From the NCBI GenBank assembly GCA_029339505.1, contig JAQISU010000114.1, positions 5,258,001 through 5,322,000 of the forward strand: 64,000 nucleotides of DNA, in the 5' to 3' direction. The stretch's first letter is position 1. The number at the start of each line of letters is the position of its first letter. The DNA is from Unio delphinus (Eukaryota; Mollusca; Bivalvia; Unionida; Unionidae). A program made the position numbers and the translations under genes. The notes under the pieces are model-generated. The model saw nothing but the letters and a program-made list of their open reading frames with translations, searched no databases and had not been told where the DNA came from. Shown here piece after piece: positions 13,825 through 27,959 of this stretch.

Positions 13825-13908
<84 letters not shown>
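13825..13908. repeat. (TA)n downstream of copy B gene
   Basis: About 42 TA units, 110 bp beyond the copy B stop codon. An array of similar length is at the same position in unit C (33911-33983). Confidence 0.95.
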
Positions 13909-13912
<4 letters not shown>

Positions 13913-13950
13913 TAAGAGTCTCTTTCCTTGGTAAATAAATCAAAGCATGT

Positions 13951-13956
13951 TTTATT
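13951..13956 (-). promoter_or_regulatory. poly(A) signal of copy B
   Basis: AATAAA on the minus strand in the context CCCAATAAAACATG, 63 nt after the stop codon of the copy B gene. No other AATAAA lies closer to the stop. Confidence 0.55.
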
Positions 13957-14018
13957 GGGTCGTTTCTAAAGATAACTACATGAAAGTTACATAAGAAAAG
14001 GATTAATATGTAAAACCA

Positions 14019-16666
<2,648 letters not shown>

Positions 16667-16679
16667 TTCTGCTCCTATT

Positions 16680-19600
16680 TAAAAAAAATATATACATGCA
16701 AGAAAGAGAACTTCTTAATAGTGTTTGGACACTATTATAATTTTAGTCATCAGCTTACTGAAGATACTCTTCAAAGTTGGAAAAACCATTGTAAACAATT
16801 ATATTTAAATGATACATTTCCTAAACAATTAACAATCATACAATTTTAACTTCTTGCAACACATATAGGGCAGAAGAATGTGCGTTCATTTATGTGAGTT
16901 GAAGTTTACGTCACGTGTCATGAAACAGAGAAATATTTATCACAGGTTCGATGTTACCTGCTTTAGTACGTGAAATGAGTAAGGACCACGGTTTGGTGTG
17001 TCGTATAGGTAATAAATATATATTTCAATTATTGTATTGATAATTCTGAACTTAGTATTTAACAAATTTACTTTTTTAGTATGATTGGAAGCATGCATTC
17101 GCTTGTGGCCATATGACTTGCACATTCTTCCAATTTTCTAAATTTCTAGGACATGTGTTGATGCCTTGTTTCATAAATAACAGAATTTCGTTTGCTTGCA
17201 CTATTTTATAACAAGTCGATAATATAGGTTTTCAGGGCGCATAGCTGCGTGAGAAAGAAAATGTCCTTTCATCTGCGTCCTCTTTCTTCCTAAGTGATGG
17301 CCGTCTGCAAAATTTGAGCATGAAACTTGCAAAAAGATAATCAAAACTCAGCAAAGAGCATTAATTGTTAAGTAAAATAACCTTGGTCATTAATATTTTG
17401 ACACAACAATCACTAAGCCTCTTCGATTCCTTAAATACAGATGCTCTATAACTCCATGTTAATGTGCCTGGTATTAAAATTACGATGTGAACTCCATATT
17501 AAGTTTTTTTTTCTCAGTTTAAACGATCTTCAACTATGATAAACATATTTTCGTCTTCCTCAACATGTACTTTATCTTTAAGCCTTGACGGTGGTATATG
17601 GTTGAGAATTATTTCATCTTGGTGCAGATAATGTGTCTTCTTCCAGTCACGTGATTTCCATTTTCAACACCTAACGTGTCTGCAAATCCACAATGTGTGG
17701 TTTAACTCTGTGATGCAGTAACTAGACCTAACGTACTTGATCATGACCAATGACACCAACATCGGTTATGGTTTTCTCCAATGTTTCATCGAGTAACGAG
17801 ATGTGAAACTAAAGTTACTTTGCAGAAACAGTTTTTATCTTTTCTATCAAAATTACTTTGATCTTTGATTTTTATTTGCTTTAGAATGTAGATCATTATT
17901 CCTTACAATAAGTTTATTAGTTTCATTATTCAATCTACTAATTGAGTGATAATAAATGTATAACATCAGTGTACTTCGATTGTTGCTCTTTACCAGGTTT
18001 ACAGGCAGCCATATCTAGTATATCACGTGCCGAAAAATTAGGTCAAACATCATAACATCATCAATTAAATGCCACTGTGAGATAGTGATTATTAAGTGAT
18101 CAGACTATGTTGAACTAAACCCATAATTATGGTATTCATCGTTCCGTAGGAGTGTCATTATACATCGATGATTTGTCACACTGAATGTTGCAACATTGCT
18201 GTTCGTTTTGTGGGGGGCTCAAAATGAATAATACTTACTAAAGCGGTCATTCAAGGGATTCATACTGGTATTTATATTAAGACTGTTGACCCAATGGACC
18301 AATTAGAAACGTATATCTGTAATTTAAAAAAATAGATGTCTATTTCTTTGACGTTATTTTAAAAATTTCCAGCATGGTTTAAAAAGATCAAGCTTAATCT
18401 CTAATGTATCCTACTGCGACATCTGCTTCTAAACGATTCAAAGTGCAAACATCGAATCTATATATCAAGCTATAAATGAATCACACACGACCTTTGAAAT
18501 TAGCAATATCTTCTAACACATATTTTAGGCCCACGTGTTCTTTAAATATTATAATAACATTGTCATCACGAGTTTCTGATGGGGCTAGAATATTTAAATA
18601 TCGTATCTGTTAAATATATGTACATTACATGATTTTATCTTCATATAACATCATGCCCAAATTAATGCAAATAAATACTTTTTAGTTTCCAAATTTGCAA
18701 TTTTGCGTCATATTTATTCACTTTGAACAGTATTTTGAATTTTAGGCTAGATCATTTCTGTAAAACGTACAATAATTAAAATCTAAAGCAACTGTCCACT
18801 GTTTTGGTATTTCATGGGCAATACAGTTGCTGCCAGGACACAATTCCTTTGTCAACCTACTTAGTCCATATCAAGCGGCCTAGATTAGGTTTGCAACGCC
18901 ATTTCCAGTATATGCTTGAAATTAATCTCAGTGGACCAATCAAAACTTCTATATCGCTAAATACAAATATTGCTGGAAACCGAAGAGTGAGTTACATTAT
19001 TCTTATTGCACTCTTGCGTTATATTATGCAAACACCATCTTTTTAACCAATTCCCGTTTAATATGAATTAAAATGAATTGTTTTTCGAAAAATAAACATT
19101 TTTCAAAACTTACTATTATTTCTTTATATTGGCATCATAAATAGTATTCATACTGAAACATTAACGCAAATGAGGCACATGTAATCAAGGACATAATGGG
19201 GAGAGATTTTGAATGTCTTGTAAAGCTGTTGTAGCCTATATCCGTTCCACCACCCCACCCCACCACTCTGAAATCTTGAAATGACGTCTATGAGTGTAAT
19301 CTTTCCAGTTTACTAGGATGAGCGCTGGTAAAGTAAGGTATGATGGTATTTTGCAATAGTAAAATTTTCTAGTATAATTGTATGGTCTTTTGAGAATTTT
19401 CTGCCTGGTTATTGTTTATATATAGATATATGGAGAACAGGATATTTCTCTTACCACAATAATGTCGTATATAGCATCTAAATCTTCTTCCACTTTACCT
19501 CACATTCCTATCTACCCCGTTCGAAACCCCGTATAACTTATCCTATTCATGTTTTCTAACTAAGGATATGTTAGGTCGAACATAAATCTGATAGGTTTAT

Positions 19601-20820
19601 TTATTTCCTTTAGGGATAATGCCATTCTGCCCTGTTATCTTGTTGCTTTACAGGTAACCATTAGACTGACACCGTTTGCTTGACCGTCTCGATTACATGT
19701 CACATTTTCAAAAACATTCAAAGACCGTGACAAAGGCTGTATGAACAGTCATTCTGATTAATGCAAGGTATGTATTATCTTAGATGTCTCGTCAAGGCCA
19801 CCTACTACTTTCACATACTCAGATCTGCCGTTGTACAATGTGTTTGGTAGATCAGGGTATATGTCGTTTGGCAGAAATAATCAGAAAATTCGAAATAATT
19901 GCTTTTTATCTCTCGGCGCAATATGTGGGGGTAGGTCATGGGCTGCATTGTTTTCAATTTGACCTATACGTGCGTACTTTCAATTTCAATTTTGCACTTA
20001 AAAGAGAACTATTTGTAGATAATATATAATATTTGAAACATTTTATTGAGCAGCAAATACTAACTACACACATAAAAAGGAAATATATTCTTGATTTTAT
20101 TTAATAACGTTAAAAGTAATAAAGATAACATATTTGACTGTTTAAGTGAAGAATGGTGTGTTATTTTTCTTGTTGTTTAATAAGAGCATTATAGGACAAG
20201 CAGAATTTACGCAAGAGAAAAAACAGTTCATCGTATTAGCCTCATTGTACTAAATCGTATCCCATAGTGAACGTATGCAAACACCATTAACATAAATATT
20301 CAATTACGCCGAAATTCATGAATAATCATGTTGGAACCTATACTTACAAGTCTTAACACTTCCTTGAAGACAGCTATAAAGAGAATATTTTATGAGTCTG
20401 AGCATGTTCTGGATTTACAAATATTTTGAAACATTTTTAATTATACAAAAATGACTCAAATACTATTTTCAGTAATGAGGTTTCCAAAGATTATTTACTA
20501 GTATTATTTTTTCATTACCAATCATTCCTGGCCAGCAAAACCGACATATAGTCCTTTATTTTAACCCATTTCTAGTTTGGTTCCAGTTTTTAATTATCAA
20601 TAATACGGCCAGTTTATACAGTTACATTACAAAACGTATAGCGGCAGCGGTTAGCGTTCACTGTAAAAAGTAATGATTGTCGCACTTTATCCGTTACCCA
20701 GTGATCCTTGACGATGTTGCTTTATGCCGCTCAATTGCAAGCTGGTAACCGATCTTACTCTCACAACCAGTTCGTAGTATCACATGTATGCAATTTGAGT
20801 CTTTCTGAAATGAACGAAAA
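16680..20820. other. intron / upstream sequence of unit B
   Basis: Non-coding sequence shared with units A and C. Short open frames in it are not conserved between copies. Apart from the insert at 19513-19630 I see no element. Confidence 0.55.
19513..19630 (+). mobile_element. 118-bp tRNA-derived-looking insert, unit B
   Basis: Present in B and C, absent from A at the matching site (near 4175). It opens with CCGTTCGAAACCCCGTATAA, which resembles a tRNA B box plus T-arm 3' side, and ends in a T-rich stretch. Size and B box suggest a truncated SINE, but no A box is visible, so the class is uncertain. Confidence 0.4.
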
Positions 20821-20833
20821 TAAACACACTTAC

Positions 20834-20868
20834 CTTAACTCCGTATTTCACCAATATGCTTCGTCTAC
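20834..20868 (-). other. conserved 35-bp upstream exon, copy B
   Basis: Same block as in copies A and C: acceptor ending AAGCAG, exon starting GTAGACGAAGC and ending GGAGTTAAG, donor GTAAGTG. It lies about 4.2 kb upstream of coding exon 1, against 3.6 kb in A and 3.9 kb in C. Confidence 0.5.
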
Positions 20869-21479
20869 CTGCTTATTAAAGTTCTGTGTGATCAACAACG
20901 TTGACCAGGAAGAGGCCAGCAAAGTCGGGCACGAGACCGTCTTTAAGTCATTGTTTTATTATTATTTATTAATTTTCATTGTAGCTTGGTTAATATTCAG
21001 GTGTAATTTATTTTTATTTTTTTTCTTGTTTCGTTTTATTATGTGGTGTGTGTCTTTTCTTCTACAAGCACATAAGGAAGAACACACAATAATGTCATCT
21101 AATATATCTATTCTACCTTTCTTGTACCTCCGATTTGTTATTCGTCACTTAAAAGTAAAGTGGTTTATTTATCGACTTTATACAGGCAATACTTGGAACA
21201 AGCTGCTGTCAAATTAAATATTGACATCAAATATGATTAATACTTCTGACTGATTTCGTGACTTTTTACCAGAACCAAAGGAATCTAAGATTCTTTGCTG
21301 TCATGGCGTGCGACATTCATGAATGATATTAGATATTTAATTCACCAAATGTCGGCATTGCGTCTTTTGAAAAGTAAATACTGTGCGGGATCACCAAATG
21401 ATCAGAATAGGGACCGGCTTATGAGCCACAGCCCTGTCAAGGGCTTCGCGATAAATGATCAAAATAACATTGATAGAAG

Positions 21480-23140
21480 GTAATTTGCGAGGGGGTGGGT
21501 GGGCGAAAATGTCGACTGCCTAAGTGCCTCCACAGCGTTTAGTCTGGCACGGGATAGATCTTTAGAAAAAGAGAGCAGTCTGATAAAGAATACCAGCAAA
21601 AAGTCATTCCAAATTGTAAAAGACCTCACTGGACAGAAGCAATTAGGCGTTAGTGCCATTCAAGACTAAAATGGAAAATGTCTCCTAGACCCAAGTGACA
21701 CATCAGAAAGACGGACTGAGTAATGTAAACAAAACTCTAAAACCATCAATCCATATGAGACCCAAAGGATATTAAAGTTCCATAATCCACAAATGATAAT
21801 GATTTCCCCATTATTAAAAAAAGAGGTGGAGTCAATAAGGGCACTGAAGAATGGGAAGGCAGCTTGGGTGGACAACATCCCAGATGAACGTATCAAGAAT
21901 GAAGACGGGGAGGGGGATCATTGATAGAGCTACTAACAAAACACTGCAACTTGATCTGACGAACATGTGAATGGCCAACACACCGGACCCAGTCACTGAT
22001 TATAAAACTTCCCCCAAAAAGGCATTATCTAGCTTTGCCAAACTTACAGAACTATCAGTTTAATCAGTCATGCTAGTAAGGTGATGCTGAAGATCATGTT
22101 GAACAGAATGAAACCAAAAGCAAAATAAATAATCGCTGAATAACAGGCAGGGTTCAGGAGTGACAGAAGCACAACAGAACAATTATTCAATCCAAGGGTT
22201 TTGTGTGAAAAGTACTCGCAACATCAACAAGACATCGTGCTACAATAATGAAGAAGCTGGACAAAACATCTTCCAAATTTGATATAGAGATAACCGCTGA
22301 GAAAATAAAACTGATGACAAACAGTAGCAAACCAATCTCAGCCAGTTTTCAAGTCAGAAACCTGGAACTGTAAAATATGAGACAGTTCAAATATATTGGT
22401 TCCATAATCACCGAAGAAGGATCAAGAGCAGACATTGTAGTATGATCATCACAAAATAAATTAACTAAGACCCATCTGGAGAGAAAATATATATGTCTGA
22501 AAACTAAAATCAGACCAGTTCAAATATATTGGTTCCATAATCACCAAAGAAGGATCAAGAGCAGACATTGTGTCACGCGCAGCACAAACAACATCATCTA
22601 AGACCCATCTGGAGAGAAAATATAAATGCTTGAAAGCTAAACTCAGACTATTGAGAGCACTAGTCATCTCAATATTATTGTATTGTCGTGAGGCCTGGCC
22701 CCTCACGGCATAATTACAACGAAGAATCTAAGCACTTGAAATTAGATGATACAGAAGCATCCTTGACATCTCTTGTATGCACCACATCAGAAAAGAAGAA
22801 GTGCGTAATACCATCAGGCACAAAGTATTTCCATAGAAAGACTTCACCATCGTTGTCAAAGGGAAATCTGACATGGTATGGTCATATCACTAGAGCCAAT
22901 ATTATATCCACAACTGTACTGAAGGGCAGTGTCCAGGGTGGCAGACGTAGAGGTAGGAGAATAAAGTGGACTGAGAACATCACAGAATGGACCAGGACAA
23001 ATTTTGCTGTGACAAAGGTATTGGCACATGATCGAGACAAATGAAGGGAACTGCTCTGATGTTCAGCAGCATACTGTATCGATGAGAACAATAGGTCATG
23101 AGTCAGATGATAATGATGATGATGATGATGATGGATATAT
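21480..23140 (+). mobile_element. RTE-type LINE remnant, unit B
   Basis: Best preserved of the three. Readable fragments are FKYIGSIITEEGSRADIVS, KTHLERKYKCLKAKLRLLRA, then the C-terminal block LTWYGHITRANIISTTVLKG and GGRRRGRRIKWTENITEWTR, which are typical of the C-terminal region of RTE-class ORF2 proteins. The RT catalytic YxDD region is missing, with the same deletion as in A and C. A (GAT)n tail follows at about 23105-23133. The segment from 22383 is tandemly duplicated with a period near 134 bp. Confidence 0.8.
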
Positions 23141-23144
23141 CTTC

Positions 23145-25031
23145 GTTGACGAAGGGCCTGCTGATGGATGTAAATTTGTGATTACACGCATACATACACG
23201 TGTGTATGTTTGTGTGTTTTAGAGCAAAACCTTCATTACCTCGATAGTTCATTGTGTACTCATTATGTTGCTATTAACATTAGGGGAAAACATGCGTGTA
23301 ACCTTAATGTATGATATCCTTCTGTCAATTAGCTTGCTGACTGATTCACTTACAGAATATCAGTATATCATCGATAACTAGTATTTACAAAGTTTGATGC
23401 AAGATATGTTCTATTTTATTCAATATTTTGAAGGCAAAAACTGAACCGGGTGTTAAGGTTGTGTTTTCTCCCACCGTCAGTAAATAACCATGAAGGCGGC
23501 AAATGTAAAAATGCCGCCTATCTTTTAAAAGTAAGGAAATTTACAAGAGTTACACTTACATGATTTACAAAAATTACGATACTTTTCATTTCTTTTATCA
23601 CGAGTCCTATTCCTTGGTAAGACATAACACACTCAAGGTTTCGAAACAGGTTTGAAACATCCAACCTGAAGTTAAAAACTCAGGAGTTTGTATCGTTTCT
23701 TACAACTGGCCTGTCACACATGTACTATTCAATAACTAAGGTAGCTTGAAAGAACTGCGTTTATTCTTATACGGTTTGCTCGAGAAAGGAGAGAATATCC
23801 CTCTCTTGTAGATATTATATAGTAACTGTATGAATAAAAATGATAAAAAAACGTAGCATAGATCAATAGATTTTACAAGTTCTACTAATATTTTACACAT
23901 TCAAATAATTTCATTGTCTTCTTACTTTATTTTAATAATAAATGTTTTCCTTTCTTTGAAATGTAAATCGGTTTACAAATATGACCTAGGAAAAATAAAT
24001 GATATACATGTAGAGAACGCTGGTAAGAATCGTTATACAATATTAGTGCTATTAATAACTAATGAGATCATGACGTAAATAATAGCTCGTTGAATCTTTC
24101 AATCTCAAAATGATGCCTAGATAATCGAAAAGACGTACTAACCTAAGTCATCAAGGGCAAGGTTAGAAATTGGAACTTGAACATAAATGTTCGTAACATT
24201 TCTATTGAAGTACTATAGTATTACGGGTCTTAAATAAAGCGATTGGTGAATAAACAAATAACGACTTCGACCTTCAGAATATAATATACCTGGTAGGTGT
24301 TCTTAGCTATATATTTACATTCATTGCAAGGACAGACAAGGCGCGGTGTTCCGTGGGCGGTGGCGATTAGGGGGTTGGTTTCAGAACCTTTGAAAGGACA
24401 TTAACTTGCATCGAAAGGGCACGATACTAAAAGTATGTTTACTAAAGGTCTGCATAACACCCAATAAATGTACGCAAGAAGAAAACAATAAGCAATTTTT
24501 AAGTGACTATACGTGTGTATGTACGCTCTATTTAGCGTTCATGTGGAGGGATCATGACCACCAATCGGGCCTTGTATTCAAAATCAAGTTTAAATTACAC
24601 GAATGTGGCATAAGATTTCTACATTAGCGCACTTTCATATTTCTCTTACCGCATTACTGACATCACATGAGGTCGCATTGCTGCTTACAAGTTACCTGTC
24701 AGATATGCACTATGTATTCTGTAGTGGAAAATGACAGGTAAATTATTAGCAACGATACTGGTTCCTGGGACTAACATTTTGATTTCTTCTTCTCGCTGCA
24801 CCTGCTAAATAATTATAGTAATGGCTGTTTTGTCCTGAATACAAATGGTGCCACCTATAGTACTTTTGCTCAGTGGCTACGTTGACATTGTCAATAGTTT
24901 TAAAAAATGGGTTTTGCAATTGTTTTGGCCAGTAGGATGTCAGTCATTTCAGTTTATATATGTACACGGAGAGCAAGATATATATCTAAACATATGAAGA
25001 ACCCATTTAATTTTCACTCGGTCAAATCGCT

Positions 25032-25034
<3 letters not shown>
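23145..25034. other. unit B sequence left of the (TC)n array
   Basis: Aligns with 42945-44882 of unit C. Contains the shortened form of the palindromic element listed at 44465-44635. No gene supported. Confidence 0.5.

Positions 25035-25091
<57 letters not shown>
25035..25091. repeat. (TC)n array at the edge of the virus-like cluster
   Basis: About 28 TC units. Homology between B and C ends here on the left side, and minus-strand virus-like frame E6 runs into it (read as repeating Arg-Glu), so the array truncates that gene. Confidence 0.95.
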
Positions 25092-25094
<3 letters not shown>

Positions 25095-25372
25095 AAAGCG
25101 ATTTTCGATTCTTTTCCAGTAATGGATTTTATTCTGCGTTGTATTTCATTATTGATTTGTTCGATTTGGTAGGACCCAGATGGTAACGAAACAAAGTTCC
25201 AATCTGGAGTACCATCGGGTTTATTCTTACTCGCAAACACCAGGGAATTATTCGGTTGCTGACCACCGAAAGGTGCTGATCTAATATTAGGCCAACTGTG
25301 ATACACTCGTAATTTTGCTAGTGCTATCACTTTCACCGGAATCGCAGTAGGGAAATTCACACACTGAATTCA
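25092..25372 (-). pseudogene. E6: frame with PNI...NNSL...GSYQIEQIN motifs, 3' end lost in (TC)n
   Basis: Open from the stop at 25372 into the (TC)n array. In order it shows KLRVYHSWPNI, PNNSLVFASK, DWNFVSLPSGSYQIEQINNE. The pattern (short beta strand, PNI, NN, aromatic strand, hydrophobic-P-x-GSY-x-I-x-x-IN) reminds me of small proteins found in polinton-class or related DNA elements of invertebrates. That is an unverified memory-level association. C-terminal part replaced by the microsatellite. Confidence 0.4.
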
Positions 25373-25379
25373 GGACTTG

Positions 25380-25578
25380 TTGAGGTTATTGAGATCAAGC
25401 TGGTTTCACTGGTGTGGTATTTTCCGCAATTCGTTGAAGTATGTCTTGCGATGTCGCCATTGTTATTATACTCGTGTTGTTTTTCTAATTTTGACATCGT
25501 GGAATCATACACACGTACCATCGCTGAAAACTCACAATCGGATATTAATGTATCATCGAGGGAGGACGATATCATCTA
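25380..25578 (-). pseudogene. E5: region of short overlapping frames
   Basis: One frame reads SSLDDTLISDCEFSAMVRVY and continues to MSKLEKQHEYNNNGD. A second begins with ATG as MATSQDILQRIAENTTPVKP before a stop. Probably two short genes or one shifted gene; unrecognised. Confidence 0.3.
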
Positions 25579-25619
25579 GGATAATAGGGAGTATGCGGTT
25601 GACACAACATGGAATTTAA

Positions 25620-25790
25620 CTACGTAGTCTTGTAGTTTACGCTGGCTGCATGATGATATTGTTTTGTTATTTTTGAAATATATCCAGAGATTGTTGTCTC
25701 AGCTGATATACAAATTGGAACAGCTATCGTGGCAACCATTGTCACCGAGGATAGTATTATACCGGCTCGGGTGATTATACCTGATACTGA
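25620..25790 (-). pseudogene. E4: membrane-helix frame
   Basis: Frame ending in TAG at 25620-25622. It contains a hydrophobic segment (AGIILSSVTMVATIAVPICI) flanked by polar sequence. No ATG of its own is obvious, and it is offset by one frame from E3. Confidence 0.35.
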
Positions 25791-25792
25791 GT

Positions 25793-25933
25793 TCACGGTA
25801 ACATCAACTGCGGTAATTCCTCGTCGGTATTTTTCATTTTTGTTTGATATTCCTCAGTGAGTGTTTTGAGTTTAGTTTGAAATTCTTTGACCTGATCATT
25901 GCGATATTGCTGTGATGTTGCCAATGATGACAT
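25793..25933 (-). CDS. E3: small coiled-coil protein, 46 aa
   Basis: ATG at 25933, stop TGA at 25793. Highly charged and Gln/Lys/Glu-rich (KEFQTKLKTLTEEYQTKMKN), with a predicted coiled coil by eye. The following membrane-helix frame overlaps its end in another frame, so the two may be one gene split by a frameshift or two overlapping genes. Confidence 0.35.
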   Translation of the reverse strand: MSSLATSQQYRNDQVKEFQTKLKTLTEEYQTKMKNTDEELPQLMLP

Positions 25934-25969
25934 TTTATTTATTACAATAGATTTCAAATCGCTAGCAAT

Positions 25970-25999
25970 AAAAAAACGCTGGCGTTTAATTCGCCAGCG
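25970..25999 (-). terminator. GC-rich hairpin plus T7, 3 nt after the E2 stop codon
   Basis: On the minus strand CGCTGGCG, loop AATTAAA, CGCCAGCG, then TTTTTTT. The 8-bp perfect stem is 75 percent GC in AT-rich surroundings, directly after a TGA. This has the form of an intrinsic terminator. Mimivirus-group transcripts also end at hairpins. Its function in this genome is unknown. Confidence 0.5.
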
Positions 26000-26002
26000 A
26001 AT

Positions 26003-26266
26003 TCAATTTAGTTGTTTACTTAAATCCACTACGAATTCCACATACCATGTTATTGAAACCATAGCCAAAGTATTATCAGTTAATGCTAATGTTAATTGTT
26101 TAATTGTTCCCTTGTCAATGATCGTTGATATCATATTGTTAATTCTAGATGAACTCGTTGATGAAATATTAAGTAGAGTCGGTGTCACTAGTGCTAATCG
26201 ATAAATACCTTTGACGGTCGCGCTGATATTTAATATGTTATTTTGTGGTGTCCACGTAAATGATCC
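26003..26266 (-). pseudogene. E2: beta-rich frame followed by terminator-like hairpin
   Basis: Open for 87 codons between an in-frame TAG at 26269-26267 and TGA at 26005-26003. It starts GSFTWTPQNNILNISATVKG and ends VEFVVDLSKQLN. Alternating polar and hydrophobic residues suggest beta strands, as in a capsid, fibre or adhesin domain, but this is speculation. The in-frame TAG may be a disabling mutation, since YAIQ precedes it in frame. Confidence 0.4.
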
Positions 26267-26311
26267 CTATTGGATCGCGTACACGTTATGTATGATATAT
26301 CAGTTTTTCTA

Positions 26312-26550
26312 TCATCCTCGGTAAATCACCCTTATGACATCGTTGGTCGTTTTAATATCCTCGCGAATAACACCCAATCGCTGAATAATTGCTGTTATGT
26401 CATCGAGTTTTGTGATAATACCAGTGAGATCTATTTTAACATCATCGGGTTTCGAATTTTTTGTACCAAAAACTGTATCAATGGATTCATCGGTCCTGTT
26501 AAAGTTTTTACGTAAAGTAGTAAATTGAGATACATGAGTTTCATAGTCTG
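26312..26550 (-). pseudogene. E1: coiled-coil frame, 5' end cut by LINE
   Basis: About 80 codons ending at a stop at 26312. Hydrophobic residues in roughly heptad spacing (IDLTGIITKLDDITAIIQRL) suggest a coiled coil. The open frame continues upstream to 26749, but the part beyond 26550 is antisense to the LINE zinc-knuckle region and does not belong to it. The true N-terminus is therefore lost. No family recognised. Confidence 0.4.
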
Positions 26551-27070
26551 ATACGGCCATCACGAGGACCGATGTTCCAGAGTATGTGGCCGATGCGGAG
26601 ACCACTCTCATCATAAAGCTGATTGTAGAGCAATTCTCTATTGTGTCAACTGTGGCAAGGAACATCACGCCAGTTCCAAGGATTGTGATACATGGAAACA
26701 GGAGAAGGAAATTCAGAGGGTAAAGTTTACCTCGAACATTTCCTACCAAGAGGCCAGAAAACTTTTCCAGGCAAAATCATCCCTTCCTGGCCCATCCCTC
26801 TCCACAGTCGTAAAACACAATCCAAAAAGCACGAAGGACGCGCAAACCAAAACGGATCAGCCCGATTTAACCACAAGTGCCAATATCCCGAATTATATGC
26901 CACAGAAAAGCACAACATCAACTCAGAAAACGTTTAATAACAATCCACGACCAAAATCACCAAAACAGAAACACAAAGCACAAACAAATAAGTAGCAAAG
27001 GGGATCAGATGACCCCATTAAACAACTTTATAACAGGTTTGGAGACTTTGAGAGCATGGATGCAGAAGTA
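26551..27070 (+). pseudogene. LINE ORF1 C-terminal part with zinc knuckles
   Basis: Gag-like nucleic-acid-binding protein end. The remains of knuckle 1 are YGHHEDRC, then CGRCGDHSHHKADC-like and CVNCGKEHHASSKDC knuckles. A Pro/Lys/Ser/Thr-rich tail follows (LPGPSLSTVVKHNPKSTKD). A frame break occurs near 26630. CCHC spacing is that of LINE ORF1/gag proteins. Confidence 0.75.
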
Positions 27071-27214
27071 ACTGCCCCATGTACTCAAAGCTGCTCCAAA
27101 CCTAGTAAAACTAAATATACTCCTGTACTTCCTCCAGACAAATAACAACACATACTTCCTCCGCGAATAGTCTTACCTAGCTACATAATCTCCAGCATAA
27201 CATTATAATGATAG

Positions 27215-27910
27215 AACACCATCATACAATGGAATTGTCAAGGATTTAAAGCTAACTACAATGATATTATTCTGCTTTTAAATGAACACGATCCTGCTGT
27301 ACTATGTTTACATGATACATCCCTGAAAGGGACAGATAAAATTACTTTTAAAAATCTTTACGTGTTTAACTAGTACTGTCAAAACGCTGACAGGGCCTCA
27401 GGAGGAGTCTATATTGCTGTGAGCAATAGAGTCCCTCACAGAGTCATTCCTTTAAATACAAATTTACAAGCCATTGATGTAAGTGTCACTCTACCTCGAG
27501 TGATTACTTTTTGTTCCATTTAATTACCACCAAATACCAACCTATTACAAAGGAATTAGACAATCTTGTTGAAACAACTTTCCGCGCCTTTCGTTTTACT
27601 CGGAGATTGTAATACCCATAACATTGTATGTAGATCAAATCACATAAACGAGAGGCCATAAAGTAGAAGATTTCGTTTCTAGACACGATCTGTGTCTATA
27701 TAACATTAACTCACCAACATATTTACACCCAGGAACGGGTACGTACACATGCATAGATTTGACAATTTGCTCTCCCTCACTGCTTTTGGACTATGAATGA
27801 AACGTCGCTGATGACCTTTACAGCAGTGATCACTTTCCAATCACACTTGAAAATAACTTTAAAATTGATGAAATGAAATATAAAGAATGGCGACTGGTCC
27901 ATTTTTGAAA
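27215..27910 (+). pseudogene. LINE APE-type endonuclease domain
   Basis: Starts IQWNCQGFKANYNDI (the canonical N-terminal W/N step), then LLGDCNTHN (GDxNxH motif) near 27596 and DDLYSSDHFPITLEN (SDH motif) near 27810. Interrupted by several stops and frameshifts. It would nick target DNA for target-primed reverse transcription. Confidence 0.75.
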
Positions 27911-27959
27911 CACTGTGTAAAACTAGACTAAATAATTATACAGTATTCAACGTTGTTAA

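Larger units (their letters stand above)
25092..26550 (-). mobile_element. compact minus-strand ORF cluster, virus- or polinton-like, degraded
   Basis: At least five short reading frames on one strand lie within 1.46 kb, with tiny or overlapping gaps and an intrinsic-terminator-like hairpin between two of them. Orientation is judged from the protein-like character of the minus-strand frames, while the plus-strand frames are their shadows. Order on the minus strand is a coiled-coil frame (26550-26312), a beta-rich frame (26266-26003), hairpin, a small coiled-coil frame (25933-25793), a membrane-helix frame (to 25620), a frame around 25575-25380, and a frame with a conserved-looking PSGSYQIEQIN motif (25372-25092). 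Such packing is foreign to the host sequence around it. The cluster is absent from units A and C, broken by stops and frameshifts, and cut by the (TC)n array and by a LINE. No replication or packaging gene is visible, so the class is undetermined. Confidence 0.5.

Noticed and set aside
19513..19545. Functional tRNA gene
   Set aside because: Only a B-box-like piece; no A box or cloverleaf.
20708..21217. 169-codon plus-strand frame
   Set aside because: Runs across the conserved minus-strand exon and non-coding unit sequence; not open in units A and C.
23101..23135. GAT repeats as independent microsatellites
   Set aside because: They sit exactly at the 3' ends of the RTE remnants and are best explained as their tails.
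26551..26749. Upstream extension of the E1 frame as one 145-codon minus-strand gene
   Set aside because: That part is exactly antisense to the LINE zinc-knuckle region, so the join is accidental.
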